This document shows positions 42,255 through 50,991 of a stretch of DNA of 51,102 nucleotides, piece by piece. The stretch lies in NCBI RefSeq assembly GCF_016905445.1, contig NZ_JAFEXF010000029.1, forward strand, positions 1-51,102, read 5' to 3'. The position numbers and the translations under genes were made by a program. Within the stretch, counting starts at the first letter, position 1. The number at the start of each line of letters is the position of its first letter. The notes under the pieces are model-generated. The model was given only the letters and a program-made list of their open reading frames with translations, ran no database searches and was not told the origin of the DNA. The DNA is from Streptomyces sp. G44. GTDB lineage: Bacteria; Actinomycetota; Actinomycetes; Streptomycetales; Streptomycetaceae.

Positions 42255-43907
42255 ATGGCACCGAACGGCAACCCAGGGCTGACACCGTCCGGCCACACCG
42301 ACACGTTCGCCCGGGACCATCTCCCCCCGCCCGACCAGTGGCCCATGCTCGTCCACGACCGCCCCGAGCTGCGCTACCCCGCCCGTCTCAACTGCGGCAC
42401 GGAGCTCCTTGACCGGACGGCGGACCGGCTGGGCGCCGAGCGGCCCGCCTTCCACGCCGCCTCCGGCGAGACCTGGACGTACGGCCTGCTGCGCGGCCAC
42501 GTCGACCGCGTCGCGCACGCGCTGACCTCCGGGCTCGGCATACGCCCCGGCGAGCGCGTACTGCTGCGCGGCCCCACCACGCCATGGCTCGCGGCCTGCT
42601 GGCTGGCGGTGATGAAGGCGGGCGCCGTGGCCGTGACCGTGCTCGCCCGGCAGCGCGCGCGGGAGCTCGCCACCATGTGTGAGATGGCCGAGGTCCGGCA
42701 CGCGCTGTGCGACATCCGGTCGGTGGACGACCTGGTCAAGGCCGGTGTGCCGGGCCTGGACATCACGACGTACGGCGGTGGGGGGCCCGACGACCTGCTG
42801 GCGCGCGCCGCCCGGCAGCCCGAGCGGTACGCGGCGGTGGACACGGCGGCCGACGACGTGGCGCTCATCGCCTTCACGTCCGGCACGACGGGCCGCCCCA
42901 AGGGCTGCATGCACTTCCACCGCGACGTGCTCGCCGTCGCCGACACCTTCGCGCGGCACATCCTCAAGCCGGTCCCCGACGACGTGTTCGCGGGCAGTCC
43001 GCCGCTCGGCTTCACGTTCGGGCTCGGCGGCCTCGTCGTCTTCCCGCTGCGCTTCGGCGCCTCGTCGGTCCTGCTCGAACAGGCCGCGCCCAAGCAGCTG
43101 CTGCCCGCGATCGAACGGCACGGGATCACCGTCCTGTTCACCGCGCCGACCGCGTACCGCACGATGCTCGACCAGCTCGACGGGCACGACGTCTCCTCGC
43201 TGCGCCGCTGCGTGTCGGCGGGTGAGAACCTGCCCGCCGCCACCTGGAGGGCGTGGCACGAGCGCACCGGGCACCGCGTCATCAACGGCATCGGCGCCAC
43301 CGAGCTGCTGCACATCTTCATCTCCGCCGCCGACGACGCGATCCGGCCGGGCACGACCGGGCTGCCCGTGCCGGGCTGGCAGGCGCGCGTGGTGGACGGC
43401 TCCGGCGCGCCGGTGCCGGACGGCGAGCCGGGGCTGCTCGCGGTGCGCGGTCCGGTCGGCTGCCGCTATCTCGCCGACGAGCGCCAGCTCCAGTACGTGC
43501 GCCACGGCTGGAACGTCACCGGCGACACCTACGTCCGCGACGCCGACGGCTACTTCCGCTACGTCGCGCGCGCCGACGACATGATCATCTCGGCGGGGTA
43601 CAACATCGCGGGCCCGGAGGTGGAGGAGGCACTGCTGCGCCACCCCGATGTCGCGGAGACGGCCGTCGTGGGGCGCCCCGACGAGCTGCGCGGCCAGGTG
43701 GTCGTGGCGTACGTGGTGCCGCGCGAGGGCGCGCCACGGGACGCGGAGCGGCTGCGCGCGTTCGTGCGGGCGGAGCTCGTCCCCTACAAGTGTCCCCGTG
43801 AGATCGTCTTCCTGGACGCGCTGCCGAGGACGGCGACGGGCAAGCTCCAGCGGTTCCGGTTGCGTACGCCGTCCGCCGCCGACCGCTCGGCGGAGCCGGG
43901 CCCGTAG
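42255..43907 (+). CDS. Aromatic-acid CoA ligase, 2-aminobenzoate-CoA ligase type
   Basis: 550 residues. AMP-forming ligase motifs are F-T-S-G-T-T-G-R-P-K-G (phosphate loop), N-G-I-G-A-T-E-L-L-H-I-F, W-N-V-T-G-D-T-Y and the C-terminal P-R-T-A-T-G-K-L-Q with the catalytic Lys. N-G-I-G-A-T-E/S-L-x-H-I-F is the pattern of the benzoate/2-aminobenzoate ligase branch. Together with the fused monooxygenase/reductase encoded nearby, this points to activation of anthranilate to 2-aminobenzoyl-CoA. Salicylate is a possible alternative. The PaaX regulator gene starts nine bases after its stop. Confidence 0.85.
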   Translation: MAPNGNPGLTPSGHTDTFARDHLPPPDQWPMLVHDRPELRYPARLNCGTELLDRTADRLGAERPAFHAASGETWTYGLLRGHVDRVAHALTSGLGIRPGERVLLRGPTTPWLAACWLAVMKAGAVAVTVLARQRARELATMCEMAEVRHALCDIRSVDDLVKAGVPGLDITTYGGGGPDDLLARAARQPERYAAVDTAADDVALIAFTSGTTGRPKGCMHFHRDVLAVADTFARHILKPVPDDVFAGSPPLGFTFGLGGLVVFPLRFGASSVLLEQAAPKQLLPAIERHGITVLFTAPTAYRTMLDQLDGHDVSSLRRCVSAGENLPAATWRAWHERTGHRVINGIGATELLHIFISAADDAIRPGTTGLPVPGWQARVVDGSGAPVPDGEPGLLAVRGPVGCRYLADERQLQYVRHGWNVTGDTYVRDADGYFRYVARADDMIISAGYNIAGPEVEEALLRHPDVAETAVVGRPDELRGQVVVAYVVPREGAPRDAERLRAFVRAELVPYKCPREIVFLDALPRTATGKLQRFRLRTPSAADRSAEPGP

Positions 43908-43916
43908 AGTGATCAC

Positions 43917-44759
43917 GTGTCCGAGCAGCACACTCCACGGTCCCTGATCGTCACCTTCTACGGCGCCTACGGCCGGGCGGCGCCCGGTCCCGTGCCGGTC
44001 GCCGAGCTGGTGCGCCTCCTCGCGCCGGTCGGCGTCGACGCGCCGTCGGTGCGCTCGTCGGTGTCCCGGCTCAAGCGGCGCGGGCTCCTCGTACCGGCGC
44101 GTACGGAGTCGGGTGCGGCGGGGTACGCGCTGTCGCCGGAGGCCCGGCAGCTCCTGGAGGACGGCGACCGGCGCATCTACGGCCCGGTGACCCCGAGGGA
44201 GGGTGCGGGCTGGGTCCTCGCCGTGTTCTCCGTGCCGGAGGCGGAGCGGCACAAGCGGCACGTGCTGCGGTCCCGCCTGGCGGGGCTCGGCTTCGGGACG
44301 GCGGCGCCGGGCGTGTGGATCGCCCCCGCGCACCTCTACGAGGAGACCCGGCACACCCTGGAGCGCCTCCAACTCGCCCCGTACGTCGATCTGTTCACGG
44401 GCGAGCACCTGGGTTTCGCGGCGACGGCGGAGGCGGTGGGCCGCTGGTGGGACCTCACCTCGCTGGCCAAGCAGCACGAGGCGTTCCTGGACCGCCATGA
44501 GCCGGTGCTGCGCGCCTGGGAGGCGAGGGGGGAGACGGTGGTGCCGCCCGAGGAGGCGTACCGCGACTACCTCCTGGCCCTCGACTCATGGCGCCGGCTT
44601 CCGTACGCCGACCCCGGGCTGCCCGCCGGGCTGCTGCCGGCGGGCTGGCCCGGCGCGCGGTCGGCCGAGGTGTTCGCCGGACTCGACGGGCTGCTGCGGG
44701 CGGCGGGCGCGCGCTTCGTGTCGGGCCGGGCCGGTTCTGAGCCTGCGTCAACTCCCTAG
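43917..44759 (+). CDS. PaaX-family transcriptional repressor
   Basis: 280 residues from GTG 43917. The N-terminus P-R-S-L-I-V-T-F-Y-G-A-Y-G-R is the PaaX signature, followed by a winged HTH (S-V-R-S-S-V-S-R-L-K-R-R-G-L-L). The centre has the PaaX core W-V-L-A-V-F-S-V-P-E-A-E-R and G-F-G-T-A-A-P-G-V-W-I-A-P. PaaX proteins repress aromatic-CoA pathways and release DNA on binding the CoA thioester. Co-transcribed with the CoA ligase whose product is the probable inducer. Its 3' end overlaps the convergent monooxygenase gene by 12 bases. Confidence 0.92.
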   Translation: MSEQHTPRSLIVTFYGAYGRAAPGPVPVAELVRLLAPVGVDAPSVRSSVSRLKRRGLLVPARTESGAAGYALSPEARQLLEDGDRRIYGPVTPREGAGWVLAVFSVPEAERHKRHVLRSRLAGLGFGTAAPGVWIAPAHLYEETRHTLERLQLAPYVDLFTGEHLGFAATAEAVGRWWDLTSLAKQHEAFLDRHEPVLRAWEARGETVVPPEEAYRDYLLALDSWRRLPYADPGLPAGLLPAGWPGARSAEVFAGLDGLLRAAGARFVSGRAGSEPASTP

Positions 44760-47147
44760 CGACAGGCGCGGTTTCGGGGCATCCGTGCGGCCCGTCTGGG
44801 GGCGGCGGCTGCCCGCGCGGTACGGGAGCGGCCAGACGGCGCCCGGACCCGCGTAACCCTGCTCGGCCGCCGCGTGCAGGGTCCAGTGGGGGTCGTAGAG
44901 GTGGGGGCGGGCCAGTGCGCAGAGGTCCGCGCGGCCCGCGAGCAGCAGGGAGTTGACGTCGTCCCAGGAGGAGATGGCGCCGACCGTGATGACGGGGATG
45001 CCGGTGCGGTTGCGGATGAGGTCGGCGTACGGCGTCTGGTAGGAGCGGCCGTAGGCGGGCCGCTCGTCCGCGACCACCTGGCCGGTGGAGACGTCGATCG
45101 CGTCGGCGCCGTGGGCCGCGAAGGCGCGGGCGATCTCCACGGCGTCCTCGGCGGTGGTGCCGCCGTCGGCCCAGTCGGTGGCCGAGATGCGGACGGTCAT
45201 GGGCCTGCCGTCGGGCCACACCTCCCGTACGGCGTCGAAGACCTCCAGGGGGAAGCGGAGCCGGGCGGCGAGGCTGCCGCCGTACGCGTCGGTGCGGCGG
45301 TTCGTCATCGGGGAGAGGAAACCGGAGAGCAAGTAGCCGTGGGCGCAGTGGAGTTCGAGGAGGTCGAAGCCCGCGTGTCCGGCGCGGCGGGCCGCCGCGA
45401 CGAACTGCCGGCGGATCTCCGTGAGACCGGCGCGGGAGAGCTCGCGCGGGGTCTGGCTGCCCGGCTTGTACGGGAGCGGGGAGGCGGCGGAGAGAGGCCA
45501 GTTGCCGTCGGTCAGGGGGTCGTCGATGCCTTCCCACATCAGTTTCGTGGAGCCCTTGCGGCCCGAGTGGCCGAGCTGGACGCCGAGGGCCGTGCCGGGG
45601 GCACGGGCGTGCGCGAAGTCGGTGATCCGGCGCCAGGCGTCGGCCTGTTCGGCGGTATAGAGGCCCGCGCAGCCCGGCGTGATGCGGCCGTGTTCGCTGA
45701 CGCAGACCATCTCGGTCATGACCAGGCCCGCGCCGCCCAGGGCGCGTGCGCCGAGGTGGACGAGGTGGAAGTCGCCGGGGACGCCGTCCACGGCGGAGTA
45801 CATGTCCATCGGGGAGACGACGACGCGGTTGCGCAGGGTGAGGCCGCGGAGGGTGAAGGGGGTGAACATGGGGGGCGTGCCGTCGGGGCAGCCGAACTCG
45901 CGCTCCACGGAGCGGGTGAAGCGGGCGTCGCGCAGGCGGAGGTTGTCGTGGGTGACGCGGCGGCTGCGGGTCAGGAGGTTGAACGCGAACTGGCGGGGTG
46001 GTTGGCCGAGGTGGTCGGGCAGGCGCTCGAACCACTCCAGGCTGGCGCGGGCGGCGCGCTGGGTGGACTCGACGACGGGCCGGCGTTCCGTCTCGTACGC
46101 CTGGAGGGCGCTCGGGATGTCGGGCTGTTCCTGGAGGCAGGCGGCGAGCGCGAGGGCGTCCTCGACGGCGAGCTTGGTGCCGGAGCCGATGGAGAAGTGG
46201 GCGGTGTGGGCGGCGTCGCCGAGCAGGACCGTGTTGCCGTGCGACCAGCGGGAGTTGACGACGGTGCGGAAGGTGGTCCAGGCGGAGTTGTTGCCGCGCA
46301 GGGGGCGGCCGCCGAGGGCCTCGGTGAAGATCTTGGCGCAGCGGTCGGTGGACGCGCGTTCGTCGAGGCCGTCGAAGCCGGCCGCTTTCCAGACCTCCTC
46401 GCGCATCTCGACGATGACGGTGGACGCGCCGGAACCGGTGGCGGAGAAGGGGTAGCCGTGGAGCTGCATCACGCCGTGCCCGGTCTCGGCGATCTCGAAG
46501 CGGAAGGCGTCGAAGGCGAAGTCGGCGGCGAGCCAGATGTAGCGGCAGCGGTGGGTGGTGATGGCCGGCTGGAACGCTTCGGCGTGGGCCTCGCGGGTGA
46601 GGCTGTGCACGCCGTCGGCCGCGACGACGAGGTCGTACGCCGTGGCGAGTTCGGCGGCGGGCGGTGCCTCGGTACGGAAGCGCAGCGCGACGCCGAGGTC
46701 GCGGCAGCGGGCGTGCAGGATCTCCAGGAGCCGTCGGCGCCCGAGCGCGGCGAAGCCGTGGCCGCCGGAGGTGTGCCGCCGGCCGCGGTGGACGATGTCG
46801 ATGTCGTCCCAGCGTACGAACTCGGCCTGGAGGGCGGCGTAGACGGCGGGGTCGGCGTGCTCGATGCCGCCGAGTGTCTCGTCGGAGAGAACGACCCCGA
46901 AGCCGAAGGTGTCCTCCGGGGCGTTGCGCTCCCAGACGGTGACCTCGCGGGCGGGGTCGAGCCGCTTGAGCAGGGCGGCGGCGTAGAGCCCGCCGGGGCC
47001 GCCGCCGATGACGGCGATGCGGTGCGGGCGGCCTTCGGGGGTCGCGGAACCCTCGGCGCGAGCAGGGGCCTGGGCCGCGGCCACGCTCCCGGCCTCGGCG
47101 CCCACGTCCGGCGCGGACCATCCGGCCGCCGCAGCGCCTTCGGTCAC
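44748..47147 (-). CDS. 2-aminobenzoyl-CoA monooxygenase/reductase-like fused flavoprotein
   Basis: About 799 residues. The first half is an FAD monooxygenase with G-G-G-P-G-G-L-Y-A-A dinucleotide loop and L-L-G-D-A-A-H-T-A-H-F-S-I-G-S-G. The second half, starting at M-F-T-P-F-T-L-R-G-L, is an Old Yellow Enzyme with N-R-V-V-V-S-P-M-D, Q-L-G-H-S-G-R and H-C-A-H-G-Y-L-L. This fusion is that of 2-aminobenzoyl-CoA monooxygenase/reductase (Azoarcus), which hydroxylates and then reduces the ring. Databases also call it bifunctional salicylyl-CoA 5-hydroxylase/oxidoreductase. Start: GTG 47147 has GGGGG ahead. The frame stays open to a GTG at 47504 overlapping the hydratase gene, but the extra 119 residues are low-complexity. 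Confidence 0.88.
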   Translation of the reverse strand: MTEGAAAAGWSAPDVGAEAGSVAAAQAPARAEGSATPEGRPHRIAVIGGGPGGLYAAALLKRLDPAREVTVWERNAPEDTFGFGVVLSDETLGGIEHADPAVYAALQAEFVRWDDIDIVHRGRRHTSGGHGFAALGRRRLLEILHARCRDLGVALRFRTEAPPAAELATAYDLVVAADGVHSLTREAHAEAFQPAITTHRCRYIWLAADFAFDAFRFEIAETGHGVMQLHGYPFSATGSGASTVIVEMREEVWKAAGFDGLDERASTDRCAKIFTEALGGRPLRGNNSAWTTFRTVVNSRWSHGNTVLLGDAAHTAHFSIGSGTKLAVEDALALAACLQEQPDIPSALQAYETERRPVVESTQRAARASLEWFERLPDHLGQPPRQFAFNLLTRSRRVTHDNLRLRDARFTRSVEREFGCPDGTPPMFTPFTLRGLTLRNRVVVSPMDMYSAVDGVPGDFHLVHLGARALGGAGLVMTEMVCVSEHGRITPGCAGLYTAEQADAWRRITDFAHARAPGTALGVQLGHSGRKGSTKLMWEGIDDPLTDGNWPLSAASPLPYKPGSQTPRELSRAGLTEIRRQFVAAARRAGHAGFDLLELHCAHGYLLSGFLSPMTNRRTDAYGGSLAARLRFPLEVFDAVREVWPDGRPMTVRISATDWADGGTTAEDAVEIARAFAAHGADAIDVSTGQVVADERPAYGRSYQTPYADLIRNRTGIPVITVGAISSWDDVNSLLLAGRADLCALARPHLYDPHWTLHAAAEQGYAGPGAVWPLPYRAGSRRPQTGRTDAPKPRLSLGS

Positions 47148-47488
47148 CGGGAAACCCCCGTCGCGGGTGGTGGCAACGGCCCCGCGACCGGGCCCGGACC
47201 GCCCCGCCTGCGCCGAAGGCACGTCAGCCCCGGCCCCCACCCCTCGCGCGGGCTCCGCAGGCCCCGGCAGGCCGAGGACGGAGGGCGGGAGCCCTTGGCC
47301 CTCGGGGCGGGGGGCGCGGCGGGCTGACACCGTGGAGAGGGGCTCCGTCACGGTCCCGGGGTCCGCTCCCGCCCACGAGACGGCGACAGCCGCCGCGACC
47401 GCGGGCCGCCCCGCCGGGCGAGCGCCGTCCACCGCGGGAGCAGGACAGGACTCCGACGGCCGGGCGCGGCGGCCCCGCTTCTCCGCCG
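47148..47488. other. 340-base spacer between enoyl-CoA hydratase and monooxygenase genes
   Basis: Open in the frame of the downstream gene but coding only Ala/Pro/Gly/Arg-rich sequence without a domain. It may be a leader, or an unusual disordered N-terminal extension of the flavoprotein if the GTG at 47504 is used. I see no separate gene. Confidence 0.45.
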
Positions 47489-48316
47489 TCACCGGCCCCG
47501 CCACTTCGGGGGGCGCTTCTCAGTGAAGGAGGCGTGGAACTCGGCGTAGTCCTCGCCGTTCATCAGCAGCGCCTGGGTCGCCGCGTCCAGCTCCACGGAC
47601 GCTGCCAGGGGCATGTCCAGCTCGGCGGTGAGCAGTGCCTTCGTCTGGGCGTGGGCGAGGGCCGGGCCGTCGGCGAGGCGGCGGGCCAGGGCTCGGGCCG
47701 CCTCGGGGGCCTTGCCTTCGTCGGTCAGCTCGCTGATCAGGCCGATCCGCTCGGCCTCGGGGGCGCGGACCGCGTCGCCGAGCATCAGCAGCCGCGTGGC
47801 GTGGCCGAGGCCGACGACGCGGGGCAGGAGGTAGGCGGCGCCCATGTCGCCGCCGGAGAGGCCGACCCGGGTGAAGAGGAAGGAGAAGCGGGCGCTCGGG
47901 TCCGCGACGCGGAAGTCCGCGGCGAGGGCGAGCACCGCGCCGGCGCCCGCGGCGACCCCGTGCACGGCGGCGATCACCGGGAAGGGGCACTCCCTGATGG
48001 CCCGCACGACCTGGCCCGTCATGCGGTTGAAGTCGAGGAGCTGGGCGGTGTCCATGGCGAGGGTCGCGCCGATGATCTCGTCGACGTCGCCGCCCGAGCA
48101 GAAGCCGCGCCCCTCACCGCCGAGCACGAGGGCGCGCACGGACCTGTCCCGGGAGAGCTCGGCGAGGAGGTCGCGCAGGTCGGCGTAGGCGCCGAAGGTG
48201 AGCGCGTTGAGCTTGTCGGGGCGGGCGAGGGTGACCGTGGCGACCCCGTGGTCGACGGTGAGGCGCAGGTGCCGCCACTCGGGGGTGGGCGATGCGGAGC
48301 CGGTGAAGGGACTCAT
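47489..48316 (-). CDS. Enoyl-CoA hydratase/isomerase family protein
   Basis: 275 residues. Crotonase marks are R-P-D-K-L-N-A-L-T, the oxyanion-hole segments G-G-E-G-R-G-F-C-S-G-G-D-V and A-A-V-H-G-V-A-A-G-A-G-A, and F-S-F-L-F-T-R-V-G-L-S-G-G-D-M-G-A-A-Y-L-L-P. The second catalytic acid appears as Asp in G-G-D-M-G where typical hydratases have Glu, so the reaction could be hydration, isomerisation or ring cleavage. Upstream of the fused flavoprotein on the same strand, consistent with beta-oxidation-like breakdown of the alicyclic CoA ester. Confidence 0.9.
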   Translation of the reverse strand: MSPFTGSASPTPEWRHLRLTVDHGVATVTLARPDKLNALTFGAYADLRDLLAELSRDRSVRALVLGGEGRGFCSGGDVDEIIGATLAMDTAQLLDFNRMTGQVVRAIRECPFPVIAAVHGVAAGAGAVLALAADFRVADPSARFSFLFTRVGLSGGDMGAAYLLPRVVGLGHATRLLMLGDAVRAPEAERIGLISELTDEGKAPEAARALARRLADGPALAHAQTKALLTAELDMPLAASVELDAATQALLMNGEDYAEFHASFTEKRPPKWRGR

Positions 48317-48341
48317 CAGGTGCGGCCTCCTCGGCCTGAGG

Positions 48342-48390
48342 GCTGAGTTCGCGGGATGCGCTGAGTTCGCGGGGTGCGCTGAGTTCGCTC
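48342..48390. repeat. 18-bp direct repeats upstream of enoyl-CoA hydratase gene
   Basis: GCTGAGTTCGCGGGATGC (48342-48359), GCTGAGTTCGCGGGGTGC (48360-48377) and a partial third copy from 48378. They lie within 75 bases of the hydratase start, where they could act as a tandem operator or be slippage products. Confidence 0.65.
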
Positions 48391-48531
48391 CACCGAAGCT
48401 ATCACCGATCTGTGACCGTCGTCATGAGTGCACGATAAGGGTGCGTCCGGCCTCCTGGGACGGGCAGGGCCATACGTCCCCCGCATGCCCGACCCTCGCC
48501 CCTGTCGGCATAGCGCTTAGGATTCGTACGG

Positions 48532-49008
48532 TTGAAAGCAGGACCGCCTGCTGCCCTGAACGGACCCGCCTTGCACGAGCCTCCCTCCTCGCCCGCCTCC
48601 TGGCGCATCACGCTGCCGCACACCGCCGCGGCCGTGCCCGTCGCGCGCGCCCTGGTCCGTACCGCGCTCACCGACATCGAGGCGTCCCCCGACACGGACA
48701 CCGCCGAACTGCTCACCGCCGAGCTGGTCGCCAACGCCGTCGAGCACACCGTGGGGCAGGACCCCATAGAGCTGGTGATCGAGCTGCTGCCGACCGGCTG
48801 CCAGGTCGAGGTGCACGACTCCAGCCCGCTGCCGCCCGGCGACCTCACCGCCCCCGAACCGCTCTGCGAACCGGATCCCTGGCAGGAGCACGGCCGCGGA
48901 CTGCTCCTGATCCGCACCCTCAGCTCATCCTGCGGCCACCGCCCCACCGCGTCCGGCAAGGCGGTGTGGTTCACGCTCCCGACGCGGCCCCAGGGGAGCC
49001 GTCCCTGA
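48532..49008 (+). CDS. RsbW-like histidine-kinase-type ATP-binding protein
   Basis: 158 residues. GHKL ATPase motifs are E-L-V-A-N-A-V-E-H-T (N box), V-E-V-H-D-S-S-P (G1 box with Asp) and H-G-R-G-L-L-L-I-R-T-L (G2 box). There is no sensor or phospho-acceptor domain. Such single-domain proteins are very numerous in streptomycetes and resemble anti-sigma factors. No sigma or antagonist gene is adjacent. The TTG at 48532 has no ribosome site, but TAGGAT ends eight bases before it, so a leaderless transcript is possible. TTG 48571 is an alternative. Confidence 0.85.
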   Translation: MKAGPPAALNGPALHEPPSSPASWRITLPHTAAAVPVARALVRTALTDIEASPDTDTAELLTAELVANAVEHTVGQDPIELVIELLPTGCQVEVHDSSPLPPGDLTAPEPLCEPDPWQEHGRGLLLIRTLSSSCGHRPTASGKAVWFTLPTRPQGSRP

Positions 49009-49064
49009 GGGAGCCGCCCCAGAGGGAGCCGACTCCAGGGAAGCCGTCCCAGGGGCTGCCGTCC

Positions 49065-50297
49065 CTACATGCCCGGCACCGGGTCCCGCGTCACCGGGCA
49101 GCTCATGCACCGCGGCCCGCCCCGGCCGCGCCCCAGCTCGCTGCCCAGGATCTCGATGACCTCGATGCCCTGCTTGCGCAGGTAGGTGTTGGTCGTCACG
49201 TTCCGCTCGTACGCCACCACGACGCCCGGCTCGACCGCGAGGACGTTGCAGCCGTCGTCCCACTGCTCCCGCTCGGCCGCGTGCACGTCCTGGGTGGCGG
49301 TGAGCACCCGGATCGCGTCAAGGCCGAGCGCGGCGGCGATCGCCCGGTGCATGTTCTCGGGCGGGTGGTCGGTGACCTTCAACTCCCGGTCGCCGACGCC
49401 CGGTTCGATGGTGTAGGAGCGGAGCATGCCGAGGCCCGCGTACTGGGTGAAGGTGTCGCCGTCGACCATCGTCATGACCGTGTCGAGATGCATGAACGCG
49501 CGCCGCTTCGGCATGTCGAGCGCCACGATGGTCTGCGCGGAGCCCGCCGCGAACAGCTTGTGCGCGAGCATCTCCACGGCCTGCGGAGTGGTGCGTTCGC
49601 TCATGCCGATGAGCACCGCGTCCTTGCCGATGACCAGGACGTCGCCGCCCTCGATGGTCGAGGGGTAGTCCGCCTGACCCTGCGACCAGACGTTGAACTG
49701 CTCGCCCCGGAAGAGCGGGTGGTGGCGGTAGATCGCCTCGAAGTGCACGGTCTCGCGCTGCCGGGCGGGCCAGCGCATCGCGTTGATGGAGACGCCGTCG
49801 TAGATCCAGGCCGACGTGTCGCGGGTGAAGAGGTGGTTGGGCAGCGGGCGGAGCAGGAAGTCGTCGAGGTCCATGCAGTGGAACCGCACGGAGGTCGGCT
49901 CGGGGTGGGCCTCCAGGAACTCCCGTTTGGTCATGCCGCCCACCAGCGCCTCGGTCAGCTCCACCGACGGCATCGTCTCGAAGGCGACCCGCAGGTGGTC
50001 GGTGGCGAGGGGGCCGTACTCCTTCTCGTCGAAGACGCGGTCCAGGACGAGCAGGCGCGCCTCCGGTACGTCCAGCGTCTCTTTCAGCAGGTCGCCGAAG
50101 AGGTGCACCGCCACGCCCCGGTCGCGCAGCACGTCCGCGAAGCCGTCGTGCTCCTGGCGGGCCCTGCGCACCCACAGCACGTCGTCGAAGAGCAAGGCGT
50201 CCTTGTTGCTCGGAGTCAGCCGCTTGAGCTCCAGATCGGGGCGGTGCACTATGACGCGGCGCAGCCGCCCGGCCTCGGAGTCGACATGGAATCCCAT
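49065..50297 (-). CDS. arcA: Arginine deiminase
   Basis: 410 residues. Converts arginine to citrulline and ammonia in the cytoplasm. Family landmarks: [15 protein letters not shown] at the start, [35 protein letters not shown] with catalytic His, and the nucleophile Cys397 in G-G-P-R-C-M-S-C-P. The start M-G-F-H-V-D-S-E is usual. No carbamate kinase or ornithine transcarbamylase gene is adjacent, which is common in streptomycetes. Confidence 0.96.
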   Translation of the reverse strand: MGFHVDSEAGRLRRVIVHRPDLELKRLTPSNKDALLFDDVLWVRRARQEHDGFADVLRDRGVAVHLFGDLLKETLDVPEARLLVLDRVFDEKEYGPLATDHLRVAFETMPSVELTEALVGGMTKREFLEAHPEPTSVRFHCMDLDDFLLRPLPNHLFTRDTSAWIYDGVSINAMRWPARQRETVHFEAIYRHHPLFRGEQFNVWSQGQADYPSTIEGGDVLVIGKDAVLIGMSERTTPQAVEMLAHKLFAAGSAQTIVALDMPKRRAFMHLDTVMTMVDGDTFTQYAGLGMLRSYTIEPGVGDRELKVTDHPPENMHRAIAAALGLDAIRVLTATQDVHAAEREQWDDGCNVLAVEPGVVVAYERNVTTNTYLRKQGIEVIEILGSELGRGRGGPRCMSCPVTRDPVPGM

Positions 50298-50386
50298 GGG
50301 TCCATCTTTCCCCGGCCGGGCGGCCCGCGCGCGGTCAACACGGCAACGGCACCTGATGCCGCCTCAGTCGCGTGGCGTCCGCCCGG

Positions 50387-50970
50387 TCAGAGCCGGGGGT
50401 CCACCGGCTCCGACTCCAGGGCGAGCACCGCGAACACGGCCTCGTGGACGCGCCACAGCGGCTCGCCGTCCGCCAGCCGGTCCAGGGCCTCCAGGCCGAG
50501 CGCGTACTCGCGCAGGGCGAGTGAACGCTTGTGGCCGAGGGTGCGGCCGCGCAGCTTCTCCAGGTTCTCCGGCCGCGTGTACTCCGGGCCGTAGATGATC
50601 CGCAGGTACTCGCGGCCCCGGCACTTGACGCCGGGCTGCACCAGCCGGCCCTTCCCGTCCCTGGCCAGGGCCTCGACGGGCTTGACGACCATGCCCTCAC
50701 CGCCGCGTCCCGTCATCTCCAGCCACCAGTCGACGCCCGCCCGCACCGACGCCTCGTCGCCGGTGTCGACGTAGAGGCGGCGGGTGGTCTGGAGCAGGTC
50801 GGAGCCCTGACTGCCGTCGTGCTCCACCATGCGGTCGATCAGGGCCAGTTGCCGGTCGTGCGGGAGTCCGGCGAGGCTGCGGCCCTGGACGGCCAGGATC
50901 TGGAACGGCGCCAGGCGCACGCCCTCCAGGCCGTCGGTCGGCCAGCAGTACCGGCGGGCTCCGGCCGCGC
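50387..50970 (-). CDS. Polynucleotide kinase-phosphatase (Pnkp), C-terminal part only
   Basis: About 195 residues: [18 protein letters not shown], then [17 protein letters not shown] (nucleotidyltransferase motif IV), [17 protein letters not shown] (motif V) and the ending [10 protein letters not shown]. This is the ligase-like adenylyltransferase end of bacterial Pnkp, the end-healing enzyme of the Pnkp/Hen1 RNA repair system. The first roughly 650 residues (kinase, phosphatase, start of ligase domain) are missing. Homology stops at about 50970, where a G+C homopolymer-rich stretch joins unrelated polyketide synthase sequence. No hen1 gene lies downstream. Confidence 0.85.
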
Positions 50971-50991
50971 GCCGCCCCGCGTCCCCCCCCC

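Noticed and set aside
47148..47504. A 119-residue N-terminal extension of the fused flavoprotein as a real domain
   Set aside because: Sequence is disordered-looking and unlike known members, which begin just before the dinucleotide-binding loop; kept as an open alternative only.
48990..49065. Repeated GGGAGCCG units at the end of the RsbW-like gene
   Set aside because: Short, degenerate and partly coding; no palindromic or array structure.
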